Source of the DNA: Chalciporus piperatus
Taxonomy: Eukaryota; Basidiomycota; Agaricomycetes; Boletales; Boletaceae
Length of the DNA: 22,945 nucleotides
Assembly (NCBI GenBank): GCA_038093975.1
Contig: JBBPTG010000337.1
Coordinates: 1 to 22,945 of the forward strand
Direction: 5' to 3'
Each line of letters opens with the position of its first letter. The first letter of the stretch is position 1. Shown here in pieces: positions 10,064 through 18,289 of this stretch. Below the pieces are notes generated by a model. The model had not been told where the DNA came from, made no database searches, and saw only the letters and a list, made by a program, of their open reading frames with translations. Both the position numbers and the translations under genes were made by a program.

Positions 10064-10420
10064 CTCGGATTTGCTTAGTGTACCCTCGTCTTGCGTCTGA
10101 TGCCCCTTTTGGTCTGGGTCATTGTGCTATATATTTGGTTTACACTGTGCCTACATGCCCGTCGTCCTCTTGCCGTGTTTTGGGTTGCGCCTCGCACATC
10201 CCGTTGTCCGACCTGTCGCCTGTCCTCGCCGCGTCCTTCGTCCTCTTCGGGTTTTGGGTGGTCTCGTTGCCCTGGCTCCCGGTCGGTCTGTCCTCTCCTG
10301 GTCGGTATTCGGAGTTTCGAATCCCGATCAGGAGAAGCGGATCGCATCACGGGAACCCAACACTGGCAGGTGTATCCTACCCCTTCTTCCCCTTCCCACG
10401 TGAGCGACCCAGCCACGAGT
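10064..10420 (+). other. 3' non-coding part of YR retrotransposon
   Basis: About 357 bases after the recombinase stop. It is T/C/G-rich with CTCG and GTCC runs and then a GTTTCGAATCCCG segment near 10313. By position it would be the B1 part of a split direct repeat, but I found no matching B2 copy downstream of the right repeat. No gene is visible. Confidence 0.4.
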
Positions 10421-10885
10421 TTTTTTATGCATGTTGATTCATTCATTGCTGCTTCAATTCTGCATGGGGAGTCTCAGGATTGTAGGGGATCATTGGGTAC
10501 AATATATACTCCATGTCCATATAGCCATCTCCCTGTAAATATGTCTGGATCGATATATATACCCCTATCTACCAAAAGTGAAAAATGCGCCCTGCCATGC
10601 TCTGAGCAGGATTGGGAAGGGCTAGGATTGATAGAACCCAAGCCTATGATGTGTTTGATGAAGCCCCAACCCTACAAAACCATTCCTGACAGCAGCAAAC
10701 CCTGCCAGAGCCAAAAGGGGGTCAGGGGGAGAATGTGCTGTATCTTTGCCAGCTTGCCACCCAGACCCTTGGGCTTTTGATATGTTCTACATACATATGA
10801 AGAGTGCCTGGGCATGTACTTTGCAAGGCCATATGTCAAATATGTCAAAAAAGCGAATATGTTTTTGTTTTTCACCCCTATTTTG
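10421..10885 (+). repeat. Right flanking repeat of the YR retrotransposon
   Basis: Same block order and nearly the same spacing as the left repeat: CTGCTTCAATTCTG near 10450, TATACCCCTATC near 10558, 29 identical bases at 10701-10729, GATATG...TACATACATATGAA near 10777, and GTCAAAAA then GCG near 10838. After about 10885 the similarity stops. Being direct rather than inverted, the pair fits split direct repeats better than DIRS-type inverted termini. Confidence 0.6.
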
Positions 10886-11075
10886 ATAGCACCATTCTAT
10901 TGGACTGCAGAGCATCTATTACATAAGAAAAACAATGTATTATGATATATATACTATATACACAACCCCCTGGGTACAGGGACAGCATGGGAGAGCAGCT
11001 GTATTGATTTTATTGTGGTGACAACATATCTTTGGGAGATATCCCAAAATAGATGCAAAGAAGCAACCTTTAGAT
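10886..11075. other. AT-rich segment, no gene
   Basis: AT-rich with runs such as TATATATACTATATAC. It separates the YR element repeat from the CpG-rich block and holds no frame of note. It may be the outer end of the element or its flank. Confidence 0.35.
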
Positions 11076-11486
11076 CGCAGTGGGGCACGAACTCGCGCTT
11101 AACGCGGTAAGTCACGTGATTGTCACGCTTTGCCGTGACCGACGACTAATGCACGTTACGCGGCGCGACGCGCGTTTGGCGACGACGCCGTCGATTTCGA
11201 GCACGTCGGACGACTCGAACGGCCCCTCTGGACGACCCTCAAGCTCCCTCGCTCGTTCTCCAGCCACGTCGCGTCCCGTACGACCTCGCGCGCCCGAAAA
11301 ACCGCCAACGAGCGAACGCGAGCAACACCGCGTGTGTACGCTCGCCCTGGATCGGTCCAGGGCGATCGTACGCACGCGATATTGGACCCTTCGCGTCGAC
11401 GCGGGCCCATTGTCCCTCCCCCCACTGCGGTTAGTCCCCCTCGGGTAAGATTTTTTTTCGTCGCCTCCCGCACGGTCGCCAAAGCC

Positions 11487-11536
11487 ATCGTGCCCCATGA
11501 CAGACCACACGATCTGGGTCGGTCATGGGGCACGAT
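11487..11536. repeat. Hairpin 1, arm ATCGTGCCCCATGAC
   Basis: The arm ATCGTGCCCCATGAC returns as its reverse complement GTCATGGGGCACGAT. A further GACC/GGTC pairing after one mismatch extends the stem to about 20 bp around a loop of about 10 nt. Confidence 0.8.
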
Positions 11537-11571
11537 CGTTTTCGCGGGTGGGAACTCGTTTCCCCCCCTTC

Positions 11572-11621
11572 CATCGTGCCCCATGACAAACTGGATGAAA
11601 ATCCAGTCATGGGGCACGATG
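11572..11621. repeat. Hairpin 2, same outer arm as hairpin 1
   Basis: CATCGTGCCCCATGA pairs with TCATGGGGCACGATG; after a 4-nt bulge, CTGGAT pairs with ATCCAG around a GAAA loop. The outer arm is the same sequence as in hairpin 1, while the inner part differs. Confidence 0.8.
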
Positions 11622-11647
11622 GGCCGCCGGCAATTCGAGCCCGAGTC

Positions 11648-11710
11648 GCTCGCGTCCCTCTCGTCATCCCTCGTACTCGGGCTCGCGTCCCTCTCGTCAT
11701 CCCTCGTCCG
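11648..11710. repeat. 33-bp direct duplication
   Basis: Two adjacent units begin GCTCGCGTCCCTCTCGTCAT, at 11648 and 11681, and diverge only near their ends. Likely a local tandem duplication in non-coding DNA. Confidence 0.75.
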
Positions 11711-11800
11711 GCTCTCGATCCTCGGCAACGACAGCGCGTTCACGCGAACGCGTTTACCTTCAGGCTTGCTCGCTAGCGGTCTCGACGCTCGACGACACGA

Positions 11801-11824
11801 CTCGCTCGCTCGCTCGCTCGCTCG
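11801..11824. repeat. (CTCG)6 microsatellite
   Basis: Six perfect CTCG units. An ordinary simple repeat that may be length-polymorphic between strains. Confidence 0.9.
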
Positions 11825-12526
11825 CACCTCCTCCACCAACTTCCCTGTCGACCAGCCTCCGTCTCCGTGCACTCTCCGTGCATTCCGTCCCCATCTCGAA
11901 CACGTTTTCGGTCGCTCACAGCAGCCTTTTCGGACGTCTCGCACGACACATCGTGTCCCTCGACGTGCTCGCACTTGCTCGCACCTCGTTCGTGAAAAAT
12001 CGGCCTTCGTCGAGCATCGTCGAGCACTTCACGGGCCCCTGCCCGGTCTCGTGACTCCGTCATCGCGCCGGCTTGTTCCCGTGCTCGTCGCACACCACGA
12101 CATCGCTGGCTATCACGCTCGATCCTTCCGATCATCGTTTTCTTGGTAAGTCGTCCTCGTTGCTTGCATTCCTGCCGACATGTGCCAGTCAACTCGAGGT
12201 GCTGATGTGGGCATCGTAACAGTCCAGATAACTCCCCCCGTTTCTTCTGTTCACGCCACCGCTGTCCTTCTGCAGTCGTCGCCACTTTTCGGCCGTTGTC
12301 GCTGCCACACCTCCAAGTCATGTCCTCGAGCGTACGTGTTAATTTACTCGCTTGCACTGGTTCTTTTTCGCTCCCTTTCCCCAGTGTCTGTTTCTTCTTC
12401 TCGCATGTACTTGTGTACTAGTATATAGACCACGATTATATAATCTTTGCCACATTCTTGGCCCCTTTACATGTCTTGACCATCCTCCTCCTGAGCCACA
12501 GATCAACTCATTCACTTCTGTTGATC

Positions 12527-12615
12527 ATGCAGTCCCAATCTCTCAAGATTCGCCTCCCCGCTCTTACCCAGCCTTTGCCATCTGAGGAGGAGGTACCTAT
12601 GTTCTGTCTTGTCTT
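12527..12615 (+). pseudogene. First exon of a gene interrupted by Copia insertion
   Basis: The ATG at 12527 opens MQSQSLKIRLPALTQPLPSE, followed by a GTACCT that could be a donor site after GAG GAG GAG. The Copia LTR starts at 12616, so the rest of the gene is not here. An unspliced read-through stops inside the LTR after 33 codons. The LKIRLPAL segment resembles LTIRLPAR in the protein encoded at 2871-3619, at a similar distance from the start, which is why I think this is a real gene start. The evidence is short and the call is tentative. Confidence 0.35.
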
Positions 12616-13151
12616 TGTCAAAATATAGTCAAATCCGTGTCTATCCGCTCCTTTCCGCTTCCGGATAGCCCCTATCCGTTCCCGGATACTTCCGGATGCA
12701 TTCCGTGTTTAATCCGACGTTTCTGATGCCCGGAACGCACGGAAACATCTCCGGATTCATTGGAACGGATTCCTTTTACATTCGTATGTTCTCCTACATG
12801 TCATTCACTTGTCTATTCCCTTTCGTGACATCTCTGTTCACCATTCTCTCTTTCTATTCTTATCCCTGTCAAGTCCTTGACATTCCTTGATCCGTTTGCA
12901 CCCGGAATCGGTCATTCCGGACCGGAATCACATCGGATCGTTCCGAGCGCATCTCCACCCATTTACTTAAACTCCTCGTCTCACTTCCAGAGCACCTCAG
13001 TCGTTTCCGCCTCTCTTAGGCATCGGCTGAGGTGAGTATTTACTTTCTTTACTTAGTTCCTTTACTTATTTGAGTTGTACCTAGTTCGTTTAGGTGAATA
13101 TAGTCGTTTCCGCCTCTCTTAGGCATCGGCTGAGTTCGTTTAGTTTTCACA
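12616..13151 (+). repeat. 5' LTR of Copia element, 536 bp
   Basis: Begins TGTCAAAATATAG and ends TTTTCACA, so it has the canonical TG...CA ends. It equals in length (536 bp) the reverse complement of 15022-15557, from which it differs at about 24 positions (4.5 percent) without indels by my hand alignment. A TACTTAAA near 12966 is a weak TATA candidate. A 33-bp segment (AGTCGTTTCCGCC...GGCTGAG) occurs twice, at 12999-13031 and 13102-13134. Confidence 0.92.
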
Positions 13152-13165
13152 GGTTATGAGCCCTG
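13152..13165 (+). other. Primer-binding site for initiator tRNA-Met half-molecule
   Basis: GGTTATGAGCCCTG directly follows the LTR. It is complementary to the anticodon stem-loop of fungal initiator tRNA-Met (the GGGCTCATAACC region), not to the tRNA 3' end. Drosophila copia and yeast Ty5 are known to prime with a tRNA-iMet fragment cut in the anticodon loop; the same is inferred here. Confidence 0.8.
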
Positions 13166-13372
13166 GCTAGCGCCCACTAGCAGCAAACGGTCCTCTTGCC
13201 CAACGACTCCGAGTCCCTTGACTCTATCCACTCTCGCGCAATTTTCCCGCGCCCTTCCGGCCCGTTTCCGGACCGTTCTAGACATCCTCAGATCACTCCG
13301 ACATAGGAACCATCTCCTGTCACCTGTCGATCAAACTGTCTTGTCATCTGTCATCTGTCACCTGTCATAATC
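13166..13372 (+). other. Copia 5' untranslated leader
   Basis: About 200 bases between the primer-binding site and the Gag start. Near the end it contains a short direct repeat of GTCATCTGTCA/GTCACCTGTCA. No gene. Confidence 0.5.
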
Positions 13373-14599
13373 ATGACATCGGATACTACCACCCGGACTT
13401 CCACAGTCCCTCGCTTGATGGGACCCAGAAACTTCACCACCTGGCGTCTTCGCATCACCGTCCTCCTCAGGAGCGAAAAGGTTCTAGGCGTTGTACTAGG
13501 AACGGATCCGGATCCCTCGCTATCCGTAGTTTCCGGAACCTCTAGCACAGCCACTCCCGCAGTTGCTCCGTCCACTTCCGCATCCGGAAACACTCCTACT
13601 CCTGCTACGACCACCACCCCTTCTACCACTGGTCCAACGGCAGAGGAGATCCGGAAGTGGAGGGAACGAGATGAGAAAGCGCACGGAATCATCCAAACCC
13701 ACCTGGATGACGTTATCCTGATGCAAACGGAGAACATCTTGACTGCTCAGGAACTCTGGGATAAACTCCTGGAGCTCTATGCAACTCCTAGCGTTTCCGA
13801 CGCTTTCCATTCATTCCGCAGTCTCTTCTCCACTGCCTGGAACGGCACCTCTGCCATCTCTGAGCACGTCGCTTCCATCCGGACCATCCAACGCCAACTC
13901 CTCGGGATGCAATACACCATCGATCCACAACTCCTTGCCTTCACACTCCTCAACTCCCTTCCCAAAACTCCGGATTGGACCATGTTCACATCCTCCATTA
14001 TCAACACCGTTGAGAAAGACAAACTCACGTTCGACACCATCGAACTTCGTGTTCTATCCGAGGAATCCCGTCTCAATCCGTCCGGAACTTCTGATTCCGC
14101 CCTAAAAGCGTCCGGAAGAGTTCCTGGAAACTCCTTCACCTGGTGTGAGCACCATCAGTCCAATGGACATGACTCGTCCAACTGCTTCGCTTACAAGAAG
14201 TGGGTCGAGAGGCTTCGCGAAGGCGGAGGACCTGGACAGAAAGGAAAGGGAAAGGGAAAGGGAAAGGGAAAGGAAAAGGAAAAGGCTAATGCGACGGAAG
14301 AGCGTCCAGACCAAAGTTCCGGACCTCTGGAAAGTGCAAACGTAGCTAAGGAGAGTGTATCTGAGTCTCTAATCCAACGTGTTCACGCCTATCTGTCGTC
14401 TGAACCCAAGCTGGCTGACTTCTCACTCCTCATCGACTCCGGAGCAACATCCCACATGGTTCCGCACCGTTCCTGGTTCCGCACGTACCATCCACTTCAT
14501 CCACCACGTCCCGTGTCATTCGGAGACAACTCCACCGTTTCCGCGATCGGAATTGGATCCGTTCCACTGTCAAAGGGAAGACGTTTGAGGTCATCCTAA
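13373..14599 (+). CDS. gag: Copia Gag and start of protease
   Basis: 408 codons are open from the ATG of MTSDTTTRTSTVPRLMGP. FTTWRLRITVLLRSEKVLGV and the following helical region match Copia-type Gag (retrotran_gag/UBN2 families): EKAHGIIQTHLDDVIL, AQELWDKLLELYA, and SISEHV-like SAISEHVASIRTIQRQL. A zinc-knuckle-like WCEHHQSNGHDSSNC (C-X2-H-X4-H-X4-C) is near residue 257, followed by a (GK)n basic tract at about 289-303 that would bind RNA. The protease catalytic triad DSG is in LLIDSGATSHMV near 356. The last 15 or so residues are out of the original frame: a one-base loss near 14565-14572 makes the true protease continue in another frame. It is the 5' part of what was one gag-pol frame. Confidence 0.8.
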   Translation: MTSDTTTRTSTVPRLMGPRNFTTWRLRITVLLRSEKVLGVVLGTDPDPSLSVVSGTSSTATPAVAPSTSASGNTPTPATTTTPSTTGPTAEEIRKWRERDEKAHGIIQTHLDDVILMQTENILTAQELWDKLLELYATPSVSDAFHSFRSLFSTAWNGTSAISEHVASIRTIQRQLLGMQYTIDPQLLAFTLLNSLPKTPDWTMFTSSIINTVEKDKLTFDTIELRVLSEESRLNPSGTSDSALKASGRVPGNSFTWCEHHQSNGHDSSNCFAYKKWVERLREGGGPGQKGKGKGKGKGKEKEKANATEERPDQSSGPLESANVAKESVSESLIQRVHAYLSSEPKLADFSLLIDSGATSHMVPHRSWFRTYHPLHPPRPVSFGDNSTVSAIGIGSVPLSKGRRLRSS

Positions 14600-17270
14600 G
14601 CAATGTCCTCCTCATTCCAGACTTCCGGATTTCTCTCATCTCCGTCCATCGCCTGTCCAATGCTGGACTATCCACCCTCTTTCCTGCGAACTCCTCCATC
14701 TGCCACATCCGGAAGGGGCCTGTTCCCATCATCGTTGGAACACACAAGGAGGGTTTGTACCACGCGGAAGCCACTCCAATGCTCACTCCGGAGGCTGCAC
14801 ATGCCACTGTGGATATCAACCTCCTCCATCGGACACATCTCCATCCCCCGGATTCAGCATATGATCAGGCATGGTCAACTTCAAGGGATTGACACGCTTT
14901 CTGGAACTCCGGAATTCTGTGAGTCCTGCATTCTCGGAAAGATGAAGAAGCTTCCGTTCGAGCTACTGGAAAGACCCCGAGCTACACACGCACTCCAAGT
15001 GGTCCACACGGATGTCGGAGGTGTGAAAACTAAACGAACTCAGCCGATGCCTAAGAGAGGCGGAAACGACTGTATTCACCTAAACGAACTAGGTACAACT
15101 CAAATAAGTAAAGGAACTAAGTAAAGAGAGTAAATACTCACCTCAGCCGATGCCTAAGAGAGGTGGAAACGACTGAGGTGCTCTGGAAGTGAGACGAGGA
15201 ATTTAAGTAAATGGGTGGAGATGTGCTCGGAACGATCCGACGTGATTCCGGTCCGGAATGACCGATTCCGGGTGCAAAAGGATCAAGCCATGTCAAGGAC
15301 TTGACATGGATAAGAATAGAAAGGGTGAATGGTGAACAGAGATGTCACGAAAGGGAATAGACAAGTGAATGACATATAGGAGAACATACGAATGTAAAAG
15401 GGATCCGTTCCAACGAATCCGGAGATGTTTCCGTGCGTTCCGGACATCGGAAACATCAGATTAAACACGGAATGCATCCGGAAGTATCCGGAGACGGATA
15501 GGGGCTATCCGGAAGCGGAAAGGAGCGGATAAGCACGGATTGGACTATATTTTGACAGGAGGTCCTATAACTCCACAGTCCAGGGAAGGATTCCGGTTCT
15601 GGCTTCTAATCGTCGATGACTTCTCCCGCTTCCCTTGGATCTACTTCCTGAAGAAGAAGAGCGATGTCCTAGCCACATACAATCAGTGGAAGGTAGACGT
15701 CAAGGCCTTCTTCAAGGCTGAGGTCGAACAGGAGGAGTTGTCTGAGGCGCATGTCCAGTTCCTTAGGAGCGATGGGGGTGACGAGTACACCGGACAGGAC
15801 TTCCGGAACCAACTCCGGAAAGATGGAACCCTTCAGGAGATGTCTGCTCCTTATACTCCAGAGCAAAACGGACTCGCGGAACGGATGAACCAAACTCTAT
15901 CCTCGCTCGCCAATACCATGCTCGAGGAGTCCAAACTTCCTAAATCCTTCTGGGCTGACGCTATGGCCACTGCAGCCTATGTTACATCCAGGAGTCCAAC
16001 GTCCGCGCTCCAAGGAGCGAATCCCTACCAGACCCTTTTCAAACGGAAAGTCGATCCGACCCTCTTCCGTCCTTTCGGATGTTCTGCCTATGCTCACATT
16101 CCGAAGGATTTGCGTGGAGGAAAGTTCCGGAGCCACGGACGGAAATGTATCATGCTTGGATATACCTATGGGCAACAGGCATACAAGCTCCTTGATATTG
16201 AACGCCGTACCATCATCTCCAGTCGGCATGTCACCTTCAATGAGTCCGGAACCATCTCTGAAGCGGACTCCGCACCTTGGAGAAATCTCCCTGCTGAGGG
16301 TCAGTGGGAGGGACTTGTTCCTCAGCGTCTCCATCAGCCGGAACCTGAGGAATCCGAGGAGGACAACATTCCCGTACCTCCAGCCCTTCCAGGACCAGTG
16401 GGAGACGATCTCATACCTCCAGATCATTCCGTTGAGGATCTCGTCGACCGTCTGGGTCAACTCCACATAGGTCCGGAACCTCCTGCTCCTGCTCCTGCTC
16501 CTCGTCCTGCTCCCATTCCCGTTCCTATTCCTGTTCCTGCCCCTGCTGCTCCAGTTCGAAGTCCATCTCCGGAACGACCTCCTGCACAAGTCGTAGCAGG
16601 AGTTCGACGGAGCAATCGGAACCGTCAAACAGCAAACCGGAATCGAGACTACCAGCGCACCCTTGATGAGGAAGCTGCACGTCGAGCTGAACGCCAGGAT
16701 GTCCAACAGGAACAACTGGAACCCCCTGCGGAAGTACTTTCCGAAAACGCGGAAGCTCCGGATCCAGATTTGGACATTCCAGGAGCATTCTACGCTTCTC
16801 AGGAAAGGCTCCAGGAGCATATCTTTGCAGGAGCCGCTGACGCAACCCAGGGAGAACACCTTCCTAACACTATCAAGGAAGCGTATGCAGGCCCTAACGC
16901 AGACCAGTGGAGATCCGCTGTCGAGGAGGAACTCCTCAGCTTAAACACCAACCATGTCTACGAAACTGTCCCCATTCCATCCGGAGTCAATCCGATCACT
17001 TCCAAGCCCGTGTTCCGCATCAAACGCGATCAGAACGGCAAGATCGAACGATACAAGGTCCGGATTGTTGCTCGAGGGTTTACCCAGCGCGAAGGAGTTG
17101 ACTATCAGGAAGTATTCGCTCCCGTAGCAAACCTCGATTCCGTCCGGACCATCATTGCTCTTGCCGCGAAGCATAACTTGGAACTGGATCAAATGGATGT
17201 TTCCACCGCATATCTCAACGGAGAGCTCGAGGAGGAATTGTACCTCCTACCTCCGGACGGTGTTCCCATT
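14571..17270 (+). pseudogene. pol: Copia pol: protease end, integrase, truncated RT
   Basis: After the first frameshift the protease continues (FEVILSNVLLIPDFRISLIS), then a second shift near 14835 lies inside the zinc-binding pre-integrase motif; the later half is seen as GHISIPRIQHM and CESCILGKMKKLPFE. The integrase core starts with the first catalytic Asp in VVHTDVGG, is split by the solo LTR, and resumes in register at 15563. The second Asp is in RSDGGDEYTG and the Glu in PEQNGLAERMNQTL. GKFRSHGRKCIMLGY is the usual C-terminal signature. RT begins at PNADQWRSAVEEELLSL, with FAPVANLDSVRTIIALA and the motif A Asp in DQMDVSTAYLNGELEEELYL. It ends at PPDGVPI, before YXDD, where the TIR element begins. 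It cannot give an active polyprotein. Confidence 0.88.
15022..15557 (-). mobile_element. Solo LTR nested in integrase, with 5-bp target duplication
   Basis: 536 bases whose reverse complement runs TGTCAAAATATAG...TTTTCACA, the same LTR as 12616-13151. GGAGG is found on both sides (15017-15021 and 15558-15562). Removing the LTR and one GGAGG puts the integrase back into a continuous frame, proving insertion into an existing copy. A solo LTR normally remains after recombination between the two LTRs of a full element. Confidence 0.95.
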
Positions 17271-17324
17271 CATCAGCAACACTGCAAAAAGTCTGAAGTT
17301 ACTGGAATGACTGGATCAGTTAAA
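17271..17324 (+). repeat. Left 54-bp terminal inverted repeat, copy B
   Basis: Begins CATCAGCAACACTGC and ends GGATCAGTTAAA. It is the exact reverse complement of 20431-20484. It adds the in-frame tail HQQHCKKSEVTGMTG to the broken Copia frame. Confidence 0.92.
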
Positions 17325-18210
17325 TCAGTAGTCCAGTGGCCCAGTAACAAGTAATTTCAGTAGTTTCAGTAGTTTCAGTAACCTAGTCACCCAGTCATCA
17401 AGTAGTTTCAGTAGTCTTAGTAACCCAGTGGCCTAGTGGCCCAGTCATCCAGTCATTTCAGTAGCTTCAGTAGCTCAGTCATTCAGTCATCCAGTAGTCT
17501 CAGTAGTCTCAGTCATCCAGCAGCCCAGTCATCCAGTCATCCAGTCATTTCAGTAGTCCCAGTAGCTCAGTCATTCAGTCATTCAGTCATTTCAGTGGTC
17601 TCATTAGTCCAGTGGCCAAGTGTTCCAGTTATCCAGTAGTTCCAGTAACCCAGCAGCCCAGTCATCAAGTCATCCAGTTACTTCAGTAGTCTCAGTAGCC
17701 CAGTCATTCAGTCATTCAGCCATCCAGTAGTTCCAGTAACCCAGCAACCCAGTCATCCAGTCATCCAGTAGTTCCAGTAACCCAGCAGCCCAGTCATCCA
17801 ATCATCCAGTCACTTCAGTAGTCTCAGTAGCTCAGTAGCCCAGTGTTCCAGTCATCCAGTCATCTCAGTAGCCTAGTAGCTCAGTTTCCCAGTCATGTAG
17901 TCATCTCAGCAGCCTAGTAGCCCAGTGCCCTAGTCATCCAGCAATCCAGTTGTCTCATTACTCCAGCCATCCAGTATTCCAGTATTCCAGTAATCTAGTC
18001 ACTCAGTGGTCCAGTAATCCAGTCACTCCAGTCACACAAGTCACACAAGTCACACAAGTCACTCCAGTAATCCAGTCACCTCAGTAATCCAGTCACTCCA
18101 GTAATCCAGTCATCCTGTGGTCCAGTAATCCAGTCACTTCAGTCACACCAGTCATACCAGTTATCCAGTTACCCAGCCCTCAGCTCACCCAATCACTCCA
18201 GTACTACTCA
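17325..18210. repeat. CCAGT-rich left arm, copy B
   Basis: CCAGT recurs every 8-11 bases. A stretch at about 17805-18020 is the inverted repeat of about 20132-20365 with very few mismatches, so the long arms can fold back on each other far beyond the 54-bp ends. The left arm has about 480 extra bases of array compared with the right. Three perfect 9-bp AGTCACACA units lie at 18030-18056. Confidence 0.85.
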
Positions 18211-18289
18211 GTCATCTAATAGAGTCATTCTAATTAGTGACATTTTATAATCATTCATAGGATGGATTATAGCTAAAGTCCACAAAAAT

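Larger units (their letters stand above)
4187..10885 (+). mobile_element. Tyrosine-recombinase retrotransposon (DIRS/Ngaro-like)
   Basis: In order: a left flanking repeat, a Gag-like gene, reverse transcriptase with RNase H, a tyrosine recombinase, and a right flanking repeat in the same orientation. There is no DDE integrase or aspartic protease. RT-RNase H plus a phage-type recombinase is the defining combination of DIRS-order elements. No methyltransferase domain is seen between RNase H and the recombinase, which points to the Ngaro type, known in basidiomycetes, rather than classical DIRS. The exact ends and split-direct-repeat structure were not resolved; limits given are those of the recognisable flanking repeats. 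Gag and recombinase frames look intact, while RT-RNase H carries one apparent frameshift. Confidence 0.75.
11076..12526. other. CpG-rich block without convincing gene
   Basis: 1.4 kb very rich in CG and TCG, changing to T-rich toward the right. Two open frames of about 270 codons overlap on opposite strands (11156-11974 minus, 11334-12149 plus); both give Arg/Ser/Pro-rich sequence without a domain and are expected by chance in such DNA. It contains two arm-sharing hairpins, a 33-bp direct duplication and a (CTCG)6 microsatellite. The right part, with TATATAG and TATATAA near 12421-12443, may be promoter and leader for the exon at 12527. Confidence 0.4.
12616..17270 (+). mobile_element. Ty1/copia retrotransposon, degenerate, 3' half missing
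   Basis: Order: 5' LTR, primer-binding site, Gag, aspartic protease, zinc-binding pre-integrase domain, DDE integrase, N-terminal RT. Integrase before RT is diagnostic of Copia. The element carries frameshifts near 14570 and 14835, a nested inverted solo LTR in the integrase, and is cut in the RT at 17270 by the TIR element. The remaining RT, RNase H, 3' LTR and target duplication are absent from the window. The base before the LTR suggests a GTCTT target site, which cannot be verified. Confidence 0.9.

Noticed and set aside
10308..10330. TTTCGAATCCCG resembling a tRNA T-arm
   Set aside because: The loop is one base too long and no matching D-arm or anticodon arm was found upstream.
11076..11100. 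tRNA-like B box on the minus strand (GAGTTCGTGCCCC)
   Set aside because: The T-loop consensus is broken at one position, no convincing A box or cloverleaf was found, and the sequence is part of the TGGGGCACGA motif shared with the hairpins.
11156..12149. Two overlapping frames of about 270 codons on opposite strands
   Set aside because: CpG-rich DNA has few stop codons; both translations are Arg/Ser-rich and without domains, and they run through the hairpins and a microsatellite.
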